A stretch of DNA of 64,000 bases from Delphinus delphis. Taxonomy: Eukaryota; Chordata; Mammalia; Artiodactyla; Delphinidae. The notes below the pieces were generated by a model. That model worked only from the letters and a program-made list of their open reading frames with translations, was not told where the DNA came from and searched no databases. The DNA lies in the NCBI RefSeq assembly GCF_949987515.2, contig NC_082694.2, positions 46,276,451 through 46,340,450 on the forward strand, in the 5' to 3' direction. The translations under genes were made by a program, and so were the position numbers. Below, piece by piece: positions 35,350 through 47,170 of the stretch (within the stretch, counting starts at the first letter, position 1; each line of letters starts with the position of its first letter).

Positions 35350-36785
35350 GTAAGGAGATGCAAGCCCTTGGGGGTTTTCCCTGCCACATTCCACTCTAAT
35401 TTGCAGCCTACTAACACGATTTCCAGGAAGGCTCTGTTGCCCAAAAACCCAGAGTTGGAAATGTAGAAATGCTGCCGCCTTGTGGCCGTTTCCCACAAGA
35501 GCGGCTTTAAACCCACCGCTAACGCTCACTTAACATTCACAAAGACTCAGGGCTGTAAAGGACACCTGCCCTCAAAAAATGTCCTGAGCTAGGGAATGGC
35601 CAAAAAAATTCAAAACAGGCAAATGTTTCAAGGAGATAGTATGAAGAGAAAAGTTTTACACTCTTCTTCAAAAGAAAGGACAATGGATAAAAGCTCAACA
35701 TCAGGAATTATTAGGCTCATGCAAATCTAATCTACAAAAAGGTTTCAATTCACACAAGTCAACTACCATCATCAAAAGTTCTACAAACAATACATGCTGA
35801 AGGGGTTTTAGAGAACTCTGTACCCTCTAGCTGCTGCTGAGATGTAAAGTGGTAACAGCCAATAATGAGAACAGAAAGGAACTGCGTTTAAAAGTAAAAA
35901 CTGGGTCTTCCCTTGTTGCACAGTGATTGAGAGTCCGCCTGCAGATTCAGGGGACACGGGTTCATGCCCCGGTCTGGGAAGAGCCCACATGCTGCGGAGC
36001 GGCTAGGCCCGTGAGCCACGGCCGGTGAGCCTGCACATCCGGAGCCTGTTCTCCGCAACAGGAGAGGCCGCAACAGTGAGAGGTTCGCTTACCTCAAAAA
36101 AAAAAAACACAAAAAAAGAAAAACAGAGCCACCATTCCATCCAGCACACCCAACGCTAAGCCTCTCAACTGAGAAGACCAGAATCGAGAAGACAGAGTCT
36201 GCAACAGCTGCACAGCAGCCATTTTCACAATAGCCAAGATACGGAAGCGACCAAAATGTCCATCAGCAGATGAATGGAAAAACAAGAAGTGCTCCGTGTA
36301 CACAATGGAATATTAGCCATGGAAAACAATGAAACACTGCCTTTGAGGCACCATAGATGAGCCTAGGGATAATCACAGTACATGAGGTAAGTCGGAAAGC
36401 AAAAGACATATACAATGATATCACTTATAGGCGTTATCTAACAATTGACACAAAAGAACATATTTCCACAGAGAAAGACACTCACAGACTTAGAAAACAA
36501 ATTATGCTTATCTAAAAGGAAAGGTGGGGGGAATGGATAAATTAAGATCAGTGTTACCATATGTGTACAGATACCTATTAAATACATATATCAAAAAGAC
36601 CGACCATATAGCGAGGGAGGTCTACGGAACTACGGAACCCTCTTCAATAACCTACATGGGAAGAGGATCTGTACATCCCTCCCTCTATAAAAATATATAA
36701 CGTACAAATGAACCGGGTTGTGTACACCTAGGACAAACAATATTCTAATCATTATCCCAGTTAAAAAAATTAAAACAATGTACAA
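35350..36785 (+). repeat. Composite unit 3 (type C), interrupted by a SINE
   Basis: The leader has ctgccgccttgtggccg at about 35,471 followed by cacaagagcggcttt, shared only with unit 7 at about 40,147. The L1 part is interrupted by a CHR SINE at about 35,903-36,123. Unit 7 has the uninterrupted sequence at about 40,570-40,590. Apart from that insertion the two units match closely. Confidence 0.85.
35903..36123 (+). mobile_element. CHR-type SINE (in composite unit 3)
   Basis: A tRNA-derived head (gggtcttcccttgttgcaca, ggttcatgccccgg) is followed by the cetacean-type body (tgcggagcggctagg, ggagcctgttctccgcaaca) and an A-rich tail at about 36,105-36,125. The box-B-like ggttcatgcc suggests the original Pol III promoter. 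The target-site duplication is unclear; the empty site is visible in composite unit 7. Confidence 0.9.
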
Positions 36786-36789
36786 GAAG

Positions 36790-37595
36790 TAATGTGACAT
36801 AAACTTATTGGGGGTTTTCCTGGCACATTCCATTCTAATTTACAACCTGGGAACATGACTTCCAGAAAGGCTCTGCTGCCCTAGTAAGCAGATTTGGGAA
36901 TGGGGAAATGCTGCCGCCTTGTGGCCGTTTCCCACAACAGCAGCTTTAAAACCAGTGCTAATGGTCATTAAGTATTCACACTCATTGCAGGCCTGTAAAT
37001 GACACCTGGCCTCAAAAAAAAATCCTGGGATCGAAAATCGACGAAAAAATTCAAAAGAGGGCAACCTTCCAAGAAGACAATTTCAAGAGGTTTATTTTAC
37101 TCACAGTTTTTTTCTGTTTTTGTTTAACAGAAATCAAAAAATGCGTGGAAAAATGCTGAACATTAGGAATTATTAAAGATATGCAAATACAAATTACAAA
37201 ATACTATCATCTTACACCACTCAGAATGGCCATCAGCAAAATTTCTGCAAACAAAAAATGCTGAAGGGGTTGTGGAAAAATGCGTACCCTCGGTTCTAAT
37301 TGGGACGTGGTAAGAGCCAGTAATGAAAACACAATGGAGGTGCCTTGAAAAGGTAAATATTGAGCTACCATTCAATGAAGCATACCCACTGCTGGGCCTA
37401 TCGCCTGAGAGGATAACAATCAAAAAGACACAGGCTGGCAATCCTGCACTCCAGCAATAATTACCACAGCCAACACGTGGAAGCAATGAAAATGTCCATC
37501 AACAGAAGAATGAAGAAAGAAGAAGTGGTCCATGGACACAATGGAATATTACTCCAATAAAAAATATAAATTCAATTTAAAAGAAAAGTGTAAGT
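36790..37595 (+). repeat. Composite unit 4 (type D), internally deleted
   Basis: The leader has ctgccgccttgtggccg at about 36,910. The unit is only about 800 bp because the L1 tail jumps from aatggaatattact to ccaataaaaaatataaattc at about 37,555, removing roughly 400 bp of ORF2 end and 3'UTR. Unit 8 has the same breakpoint at about 41,993, so the deletion preceded duplication of the four-unit block. Confidence 0.85.
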
Positions 37596-37599
37596 AAGG

Positions 37600-38795
37600 A
37601 GACATTACCTTTGGGGGGTTTATCCGGGCACATTCCACTCTAATTTATAACCAAGAAACACCACTGGCAGGAAGGTCTGTTTCCCAAGTTACCAGAGTGC
37701 GGAAAGCCGAAATGCTGCCGCCCTCTGGCCGTTACCTGCAACAGCAGCTTTAAAATCTGTGCTAAGGGTCATATCATATGCACAAGTACTGAAGGGCCTT
37801 AAATGAAACCTGCCCTCAAAATGTCTTGAGGGAGGTAATGGCCAAAATATTTCAAAATGTGGCACATACTTCAAGAAAACCATTTGAAGAGGTAAGCTGT
37901 ATTCACAGCTTGAAGAACAAAGGGCATGCCTGAAAGCTCAATTTCAAGGGATTATGAGACTCATGCAAATCCACCCACAAAGAGGTAGCAGCTCACACCA
38001 GTCAGAATAAACATTAGCAAAAAAACTACAAACAATAAATGCTGAAGGGGTTGTGGAGAAGTGCATACCATCAACTTTAACTGGGACTTAACCTTGTAAG
38101 AGCCACTAATGAGAATAGAATGGAGGTGCCTTTACAAGGTAAACATTTGGCTACCATATGATCCAGCAGGCCCACTACTGGGCCTATAACTTAAGAAGAC
38201 AGAATTGGAAAGACACAGGCAGGAAAATCTGCATTGCAGCAGTATTACAATAGCCAAGACATGGAAGCAACAAAAAAATCCATCAACAGATGAGTGGACA
38301 AAGAACTGGTACATGTACAGATGGAATATTAGCCAAGGAAAAAAATGACACAATGCCATTTGCAGCACCGTACATGAGTCTCGAGGTAATCACGCAACTT
38401 GTAGTAAGTCAGAAAGCGAAAGACACATTTCCTAGGATATCACTTAGAGGTGTTACCTAAAAATTGATACCAGTGAAGATATTTCCACTGAGAAAGGCAA
38501 TCACAGATTCATTAATCAAACTTATGGTTCACGAATGGAAAGGTGTGAGGATTGGATACATAGCGATATTGGGGTTAACATAGATATACAAACACATGTG
38601 AAATATATAATCACCAAAGACCTATGGAATACCAAGAGAAGACTCCTCAACATTGTGTCATAACCTACATGGGAAAAGAATCTGAAGAAGAATAGATATA
38701 TTTATATATGTAAAAGAACCACATCTCCCACACCTAGAACAACCAAAAGTAATCAAAGTTGCTGTGATAAAAAATAAAAATTAAATTAAAAAAAA
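37600..38795 (+). repeat. Composite unit 5 (type A')
   Basis: Second copy of type A. The leader (ctgccgccctctggccg at about 37,713) and the L1 tail follow unit 1 closely. For example, a shared run around tgtcttgagggaggtaatgg is found at 33,137 and 37,823. The lag from unit 1 is about 4,682 bp, which includes the SINE present in unit 3 only. Confidence 0.85.
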
Positions 38796-38799
38796 ACGA

Positions 38800-40020
38800 A
38801 GAAGTAGTAGTGAAACATAAACATAAGGGACTTTTTCCTGGCACATTCCATTCTAATTTACAACCTAGAATATGACTTCCCTTAAGGCTCTGTTGACCTA
38901 GTAACCAAACTTGTTAAGGAGAACTGATGCCACCTTGTGCCTGTTTCACACAACAGCAGCTCTAAACCCAGCGCTAATCTTTACTTGATATTCAAAATAA
39001 TTCCAGACCTGTAAATGACACCTGCCCTCTAAACAAACTTTTGGGTAATAAATCGACCAAAAAACTCAAAAAACATGCACATTTCAAAATGACAATTTCA
39101 AGAGGCATATTTTACACACATTTTGTCTTCTCTTTCTTTTTTTCTGTTAAAAATAAGGGCATTGAAAAATGCTAAACATCAGAATTAATAAAGCCATGCA
39201 AATCCAATCTACAAAAACTTTCACCTCACAGCCGTCAGAATGATCATCAGCAAAAAGTCTACAAAGAATAAATGCTGAAGGGGTTTCAGAGAACTGCGTA
39301 CCCTCTAGCTGCTGTTGGGATGCAACCTGGTAAGAGCCAGTAGTGAGAATAGAATGGAGGTGCATTTAAAGGTAGAAATTGAGCTACCATGTTATCTGGT
39401 AGGCCCATTGATGGGCCTATGTCCTGAGTAGACCAGAATCAAAAAGACACAGGCTGGCAATCCTGCACTCTAGCAACATGTACCATAGCCAAGACTTGGA
39501 AGAAACCAAAATGTCCGTCAAGAGAAAAATGCAACAAGAAGTGGTCAATGTACACAATGGAATATTAGCCATGGAAAACTATGAAACAGTGCCGTTGGCA
39601 GCATCATACTAGGATCTAGACATAATCACCCAACTTGAAGTAAGAAAGAAACCAAAAGACATCACTTATAGGTGTTACCTAAAAATTGATACCCATGAAA
39701 TTATTGCCAAGAGAAGGACACTCATAGATTCAGAAAACCAAATTATGTTTAACCAAATGGAAAGGTGTAAGGAATATATGAATTGGGATGCAGGGGTTAA
39801 CTGACATGTAGTAATACATATGAAATATATAATCACAAAATACCTATGGAATACCAAGAGAAGTTTACTCAACACTCTGTAATAACCTACACGGGAAAGG
39901 ATCCAAAGATGAATAGATCAATACATAGATATAATGAACCAGATTCTGTACATCTAGAACAAACACAATATTTTTATCAAATTTGCTGTGATAATAAATA
40001 AAAATTAAATTTAAAAAACA
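38800..40020 (+). repeat. Composite unit 6 (type B')
   Basis: Second copy of type B. The leader landmark is mutated to gatgccaccttgtgcctg at about 38,927. The L1-derived section and 3' end (about 39,130-40,020) match unit 2 in order and wording, including the gatcaatacatagatataat stretch. Confidence 0.82.
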
Positions 40021-40024
40021 AACA

Positions 40025-41225
40025 AGTAAGGAGATATAAGCTCTTGGGGGTTTGAGCTGGCACATTCCACTCTAATTTGCAGCCTACTAACACGATTTCC
40101 AGGAAGGCTCTGTTGCCCAAAAACCCAGAGTTGGAAATGTAGAAATGCTGCCGCCTTGTGGTCGTTTCCCGCAAGAGCGGCTTTAAACCCACCGCTAACG
40201 CTCGCTTAACATTCACAAGGACTCAGGGCTGTAAAGGACACCTGCCCTCAAAAAATGTCCTGAGCTAGGGAATGGCCAAAAAAATTCAAAACAGGCAAAT
40301 GTTTCAAGAAGATATTATGACGTAGTAAGTTTTACTCACTCTTTTTCAAAAAAAGGAAAATGGATAAAAGCTCAACATCAGCAATTATTAGACTCATGCA
40401 AATCTAATCTACAAAAATGTTTCAACTCACACAAGTCAACTACCATCAGCCAAAAGTCAACAAACAATAAATGCTGAAGGAATTTTTAGAGAAATGTGTA
40501 CCCTCTAGCTGCTGCTGAGATGTAAAGTGGTAACAGCCAATAATGAGAACAGAAAGGAGCTGCGTTTGAAAGTAAAAATTGAGCCACCATTCCATCCAGC
40601 AGACCCACCGGTGAGCCTCTCACCTGAGAAGACCAGAATCAAGAAGACACAGGCTGCAAGAGCAGCACTGCAGCCATTTTCACAATAGCCAAGATACAGA
40701 AGCAACCAAAATGTCCATCAACAAATGAATGGATAAAGAAGTGGTCCATGTACACAATGGAATATTAGCCATGGAAATAATGAAACACTGCTCTTTGTGG
40801 CACCATAAATGAGCCTAGAGATAATCACAGAACATGAGGTAAATAGGAAAGCGAAGACATATATCCTATGATATCACTTATAGGTGTTATCTAACAACTG
40901 ACACATATAAACATATTTCCACAGAGAAAGACACTCACAGACTTAGGGGAAAAAAACTGTGCTTATCTAAAATGAAAAATGGGGGGAATGGATAAATTAA
41001 GATCAGGTTTACCATAGGTGTACAAATACATATTAAATACATGTATCAAAAAGACCGACCATATAGCGAGGGAGGTCTACGGAACACTCTGCAGTAATTT
41101 ACATGGGAAGAGGATCTGTGTGTATATATATATATATATATAATGTACAAATGAACCAGATTGTGTACACCTAGGACAAACAACATTGTAATCATTACCC
41201 CGATTAATAAAATTAAAACAACGAA
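40025..41225 (+). repeat. Composite unit 7 (type C')
   Basis: Second copy of type C, with ctgccgccttgtggtcg and cgcaagagcggcttt at about 40,147. It lacks the SINE found in unit 3 and so shows the empty site. It ends in an L1 3'UTR containing a short TA microsatellite. Confidence 0.85.
41119..41143. repeat. TA dinucleotide microsatellite
   Basis: About eleven TA repeats after a short gtgtg run, inside the L1 3'UTR of composite unit 7. The matching place in unit 3 (about 36,680) has no such expansion. Confidence 0.9.
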
Positions 41226-41229
41226 CAAG

Positions 41230-42028
41230 AAGTAATGTGACATAAACTTATGGGGGCTTTTGCTGGCTCATTCCATTCTAGTATAAAACCTGGGAACACG
41301 ACTTGCAGAAAGGCTCTGCAGCCCTAGTAACCAGATTTGGGAAATGGAGAAATGCTGCCCCCTTGTGGCCGTTTCCCACAACAACTAAAACCAGTGCTAA
41401 TGGTCACTAAATATTCACACTTATTGCAGCCCTGTAAATGACACCTGCTCCCCCCCAAAAAAATCCTGGGGTCGAAAATAGACCAAAAAATTCAAAAGAG
41501 GGCAACCTTCCAAGGAGACAATTTCAAGAGGTTTATTGTACTCACAGTTTTTTTCTTTTTTGTTTAACAGAAATTAAACTGGCATAGAAAAATGCTGAAC
41601 ATTAGGAATTATTAAAGACATGCAAATCCAAATTACAGAAACCTATCAGCTCACACCAATCAGAATGGCCATCAGCAAAAATTCTGCAAACAATAAAGGC
41701 TGAAGTTGTTGTGGAGAAATGCGGACCATTGGTTCTAAGTGGGACGTGGTAAGAGCCAGTAATGAAAACACAATGGATGTGCCTTGAAAAGGTAAACATT
41801 GAGCTACCATTCAATCAAGCATACCCACTGCTTGTCCTATCGCCTGAGAGAATAAGAATCAGAAAGGCACAGGCTGGCAATCCTGCACTCCAGCCATATT
41901 TACTATAGCCAACACTTGAAAGCAATGAAAATGTCCATCAACAGAGGAATGCAGAAAGAAGAAGTGGTCCATGTACACAATGGAATATTACTCCAATAAA
42001 AAGTATAAATTCAATTTTTAAAAAAAAA
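41230..42028 (+). repeat. Composite unit 8 (type D')
   Basis: Second copy of type D, about 800 bp, with ctgcccccttgtggccg at about 41,355 and the same internal deletion breakpoint, tattactccaataaaaa, at about 41,987. It is followed directly by a third type-A leader. Confidence 0.85.
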
Positions 42029-42029
42029 C

Positions 42030-43255
42030 AGAAGGAGACATTAGCTTTTGGGGGTTTATCCGGGCACATTCCACTCTAATTTATAACTGAGGAACACCCC
42101 TGGCAGGAAGGTCTCTTTCCCTAGTTACCAGATTGGGGAAAGCAGAAATGCTGCCGCCCTCTGGCCATTACCTGCAACAGCAGCTTTAAAACCTGTGCTA
42201 ATCGTCACTTCATATGCACAAGTACTGGAGGGCTGTAAATGTAACCTGCCCTCAAAATGTCTTGAGGGAGGTAATGGCCAAAATACTTCCAAATGTGGCA
42301 CAGACTTCAAAAAACAATTTGGAGAGGTAAGCTGTACTCACTGTTTGAAAACAAAGGACATGCCTGAAAGCTCAATTTGAAGGGATTATGAGACGCATGC
42401 AAATCCAACCACAGTTTTCATGACTAGAGGAGAGTCTAGAAATAATCATATTACATTAAGTCAAAAGTGTATGATATATATCCTATAATATAATTTATAG
42501 ATGTTATCTTAAGGTTCGTACAAATGAACATATTTCCAAAGGAAAAGACACTCAGAGACGTATAAAACAAACTAATGGTTAACAAAAATGAAAGGTGGGA
42601 GGGTGGATAAATTAGGATTATGGGGTTAACATACATACACTAATGTATGTTTTATGTATATAAACTTATAACATATAAAATATATAAATTATATAATCAC
42701 TAATACATATAAATTACATAAACACCTACCAAATACCAAGGGAGGTCTACTCAACACGCTGTAATAACCTACATGGTAACAGGATCCAAAGATGAACAGA
42801 TATATGTATGAAAAATTGATCAGAATCGGTACACCCAGAGAATCACAACACCCTAATAAAATTTACTCCGATATGGGCTTCCCTGGTGGCCTAGTGGTTG
42901 AGAATCTGCCTGCCAATGCAGGGGACACGGGTTCAAGCCCTGGTCTGGGAAGATCCCACATGCCGCGGAGCAACTAGGCCCGTGAGCCACAACTACTGAG
43001 CCTGCGTGTCTGGAGCCTGTGCTCTGCAGCAAAAGAGGCCGCGATAGTGAGACGCCGTGCACCGCAATGAAGAGTGGCACCCACTTGCCGCAACTAGAGA
43101 AAGCCCTCGCACAGAAACGAAGACCCAACACAGCCATAAATAAATAAATAAATAAATATTAAAGGCAAAGAAGAAAGGGGAAATTGTAGATAGAGTAAGG
43201 ATCTAGTTTAAAAAACATTACTCCGATGAAAAACATAAAATAAATTTAAAAAACA
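42030..43255 (+). repeat. Composite unit 9 (type A''), rearranged
   Basis: The type-A leader (ctgccgccctctggcca at about 42,149; agtactggag at about 42,220) is followed by a jump at about 42,413 from the start of the L1 part straight to ORF2-end sequence (gtctagaaataatc). An AT-rich 3'UTR follows. A long CHR SINE with extra downstream sequence is inserted at 42,873-43,217. This third A unit is where the regular ABCD order stops. Confidence 0.78.
42873..43217 (+). mobile_element. Long CHR SINE with apparent 3' transduction
   Basis: SINE body at 42,875-43,158, with the longer 3' part ending in a (TAAA)n-type tail. About 59 bp of non-SINE sequence (aaggcaaagaagaaagg...) ending in an A-rich stretch follows. 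The whole insert is bounded by the 10-bp direct repeat ttactccgat at 42,863-42,872 and 43,218-43,227. Confidence 0.85.
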
Positions 43256-43257
43256 AA

Positions 43258-44655
43258 CATAAGTAGGAGACATAAGCTTTTGGGAGTTTGTCCTGGAACA
43301 TTCCACTACAATTTGCAACCTAGGAACACAACTTCCAGGAAGACTCTCCTGCCCTTGTAACCAAAGCTGGGAATGTAGAAATCTGCCGCCTTGTGGCCAA
43401 TTCCCGCAACAGCAGCTTTAATTCCAGTGCTATTGGTCACTCAATATTCACAAGGACTGCAGGGCTTTAAATGAGACCTGCCCTCAAAAAATATCCTGCT
43501 GTCAGGAATAGACATTAATATTCAAAACAGTAGAAAATCTGGAGAAGACAACTCAAGAGGTAAATTTCCTCACAGTGTTTTTTTAAAGGAAATGAAAAAA
43601 TGTTCAACATCAAGAATTATTAGGGAAATGCAAATTTAAATTACAAAAAGGCATCACCTCACAATACTCTGAATGGCCATCAGAAAAAAATGTCTGCAAA
43701 CAATAATTGCTGAATGGGTTTCCGAGAATGGATACACCCCTATGCTGTTGCGGGGATGTAAACTGGTAATAGCCACTAATCAGAACAGAATGAAGGTGCC
43801 TTTAAAAGTTAACAATCGGGGCTTCCCCGGTGACGCAGTGGTTGGGAGTCCGCCTGACGATGCAGGGGACACAGGTTCGTGCCCCGGTCCGGGAGGATCC
43901 CGTGTGCCGCGGAGCGGCTGGGCCCGTGAGCCATGGCCGCTGGGCCTGCGCGTCCGGAGCCTGTGCTCCACAGCGGGAGACGACACAACAGTGAGAGGCC
44001 CGCGTACCACACACACACACAAAAAATTAACAATTGAGCTACTATGTGATCCTGCCAAACCACTAATGGGTCTGTAACCCGAGAACACCAGAATTGAGAA
44101 AGACACAGGTAACCAAAAGTGCTCTTCAGTGATACTTACAATAGCCAGATATGGATGCAAGCAAAATGTCCAAGTACAGATGAATGGACAAAGAAGTGGT
44201 ACACGTACACAATCGAATATTAGCCATGGAAAAGATGAAACAATGCCTTTGCAGCACCACTGATGAACCTGGGGGTAATCATACTATGTAAAGTAAGTCA
44301 CAGAAAGACAAATATCCAATGATATCATTTACTAGTGTAATCTAAAAACTGATACCCATGAGCATATTTCCACTGAGAATGACCCATACAGACTTTGAAA
44401 AAGGTGAAAGGAATGGAGAAATTAGGATGTTGGGGTTAACATGCATTTAATAATTCATATAAAATATATAATCAAGAAGGACCTACTGGATGCCAAGGGA
44501 GGTCTACTCAACTCTCTCTAATAACCAACATGGGAAATAATCTAAACCTGTTTAGATATATGTATACGTATGAATGAACCAGATTCTGTACACCTAGAAC
44601 AAATACAACATTGTAATCAAAGTTACTCTGATAAGGAATAAAAAGTAAATTCAAC
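43258..44655 (+). repeat. Composite unit 10
   Basis: The leader (ctgccgccttgtggcc at about 43,384) is close to the presumed consensus. The L1 tail carries a CHR SINE at 43,818-44,026. It does not pair clearly with A-D types and looks like an outlying member of the array. Confidence 0.75.
43818..44026 (+). mobile_element. CHR-type SINE (in composite unit 10)
   Basis: Well-preserved cetacean-type head (ggggcttccccggtgacgca) and body (ccgcggagcggctgggcccg), ending in (CA)n and A-rich tail. It is flanked by the 8-bp target-site duplication ttaacaat at 43,809-43,816 and 44,027-44,034. Confidence 0.92.
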
Positions 44656-44657
44656 AA

Positions 44658-46030
44658 GAAGTAATGTGACACAAGATTTTGGGTATTTGTCCTGGCACTT
44701 TACACTCCAATTTACAACCTAGGAAGAGGAATTCCACTAAGCCTCTGTTTTCCCTAGAAATCAAGTTGAGTATGAATAAATTCCGCTGCCTTGTTGCCCT
44801 TTACTACAACTGCAACTTTAAAAACAATGTTTATGTGTACTTAATATTCACAAGGACTGTTGGGCTGTAAATGACACCCACAATCAGGAAATGTCCAGGG
44901 GTGGGTAAGCAAAATAAATTCCAAAGGAACAGACTTTCAAGATCCTATTTCAATAGGTAAATTTTACACTGTTTAAAAGAAAAGCACTTGAAAAGATGCT
45001 CTAATTCCTGTATTATTAGCCTCATGGAAATCAAAACTACAATGAGGGATCACTTCACATGAGTAAGAATAGCCATCATCGAAAAGTCTACAAACAATAA
45101 ATGCTTGAGAGGTTGTAGAAAAAAGGGAACCCTCCTATGCTGCTGTTTGGATCTAACGTGGTAACAGCCACTATAAATAACAGTATGGAGGTGCCTTTAC
45201 AAGGTAAAATTAGAGGTACCATATGATCCAGCAGTCCCACTCCCAGGCATATAACAGGAGAAAACCAGAATTGGAAAACACACATGCACCCATATGTGTA
45301 CCACAGCACAATTTACAATGTCTAAGACATGGAAGCAACCAAAATATCCATCAGCAGATGGATGGATAAAGAAGTGGTACATGTTCACAGTGAAATATTA
45401 CTCAGAAATGAAAAAGAATGAAGGAATGCCATTTGCAGCATCATGGATAGAATTAGAGATAATCATACTAAGTGAAGTAAGTAAGTCAGAAAGAGAAAGT
45501 CAAATATCATATGATACTACTTATAGCTGAAATTTAAAAATTGATACCAATGAACTAATTTACAAGAGAGAAACAGGGACTTTCCAGGTGGTCCAATGGT
45601 TAAGAATCTGAGCTTCCACTTCAAGGGGCATGGGTTCGATCCCTGGTGTTGGGAGAACTAATATCACACATGCCTCGCAGTACAGCCAAAAAAATACAAT
45701 AAAACAGAGAGAAACAGACTCACAGAATTAGAAAACAAACTTATGGTTACCCAATGAGAAAAGTGGGCAGAAGGAATAAATCAGGAGGCTGGGGAAAATA
45801 TTTACACACTAATACATATAAAATAGATTATCAACAAGGACCTATTGTATAACAAAGGGAAGTCTATTCAACACTCTCTAATAACCTATATGGAAAAAGA
45901 ATCTGAAGATGAATAGACATATGAATATGTTTACTGAACATAACTGAACAAGATTCTGTATGCCTACCACAAACAGAATATTTTATATCAACTTTACTTC
46001 AATAAAAAAGAAAAATTAAATTAAAACAAA
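44658..46030 (+). repeat. Composite unit 11
   Basis: The leader is mutated (cgctgccttgttgcccttta at about 44,786). The L1 tail is nearer to ordinary L1 sequence than in units 1-8 (catatgatccagcagtccca at about 45,220). It carries a short CHR-2-like SINE at about 45,577-45,705. Confidence 0.75.
45577..45705 (+). mobile_element. Short CHR-2-like SINE
   Basis: About 129 bp: gggactttccaggtggtcca, ggttcgatccctgg and a short A-rich tail, lacking the longer body of the other SINEs. It is flanked by the perfect 12-bp target-site duplication agagagaaacag at 45,565-45,576 and 45,706-45,717. Confidence 0.88.
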
Positions 46031-46034
46031 AACA

Positions 46035-46990
46035 AGAAGTAACAAAACAGAAGATTTTGGGTGTTTGTTCTGCCACAGCCCACACTAATTTACAATCCAG
46101 GAGCCCGTCTTCCACAGTGGGTCTGGTTACCCAAGTAACCAGAGAGGGGCATGAAGGAAATCCTACCGCCTGTGCCCATTTCCACAACAGCAACTTTAAA
46201 ATATGTGCTTATGGACACTTAATATTCACAAGGACTGCCAGGGTGTAAATGACACCTGCCCTTTAACAAATGTCCTGTGGTAGTTATCGAACAAAAATTC
46301 AAAATAGTCAGACTTTCAAAAAGCCAATGTCAACTGTAACTTTTTCTCACAGTGTTTAGAGAAAACACATGCAAAGATGCTCAACACCTCGAATTATTAG
46401 ACACATGCAAATCAAAACCACAACAAGGTATCACCTTGCACAGTCAGAATGGCCATCATCAAAAAGTTTACAAACCATAAATGCTGGAGAGGACATGGAG
46501 AAAAGGGAACCCTCCTATGCTGTTGGTGAGATGTAAGCTGGTAACAGCCACTATAAAGCACAGTATGGAGATGCCTTTAAAAAGTCAAAATAGAGCTACC
46601 ATATCATCCAGCAGTCCTACTTCTGGGCATACATCAGCAGAAAGCCAGAATTCAAAAAGACAAATGCACCCAAACCCAAACATGCACTGCAGCACTATTT
46701 ACAATAGCCAAGACATGGAGGCAACCAAAATGTCCATCAACAGATGAATGGATAATGAAAAAGTGGTACATGTACACAATCAAATATTACTCAAAAATGA
46801 AAAAGCATGATCATCTCTAGGTCCATACCTGTTGCTGCAAATGGCAGTATTTCATTCTAAGTGAAGTAAGTCAGATAGAAAAAGACAAATATCATATGAT
46901 ATCACTTATAGTGGAGTCTAAAAAGTGATAGAAATGAACAAATTTATAATACAGAACCAACAGACTTCAGATATCCTTCAGGGAAAAAAA
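46035..46990 (+). repeat. Composite unit 12
   Basis: Last recognisable member of the main array. The leader landmark is ctaccgcctgtgcccat at about 46,165. The L1 tail ends prematurely at about 46,960, before the usual 3'UTR, where other old L1 sequence begins. Confidence 0.72.
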
Positions 46991-47170
46991 TTTTTAATCT
47001 GTTACCAATCATTAAATGTCAACCTGAAAAATGTTAGCAATAAATAACATTGTAAAGGTATTAATTCTCCCCAAATTAACCTATACCAGGCATTAGCAAA
47101 CTAAACCTGGAGATCACATCCAGCCTATCACCTTCTTTTGTAAATTAAATTTAATGAATGACCCACAAGA
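46990..47170. other. Unassigned spacer with possible hAT fragment
   Basis: A short stretch between L1 pieces. Part of it (about 47,005-47,090) may be old L1 ORF2. The segment around ggcattagcaaactaaacct at about 47,090-47,160 resembles the end of a common mammalian hAT-type DNA transposon, but it is too short for a firm call. Confidence 0.3.

Noticed and set aside
43809..44160. Antisense frames of 70-130 codons across SINEs
   Set aside because: They read through the complement of GC-rich CHR SINE bodies and recur at every such SINE, so they are by-products of the repeat.
32922..46990. An array of independent L1 insertions
   Set aside because: The same leader precedes each L1 tail, deletion breakpoints are shared and unit types recur in order. 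Tandem duplication explains this better than repeated insertion.
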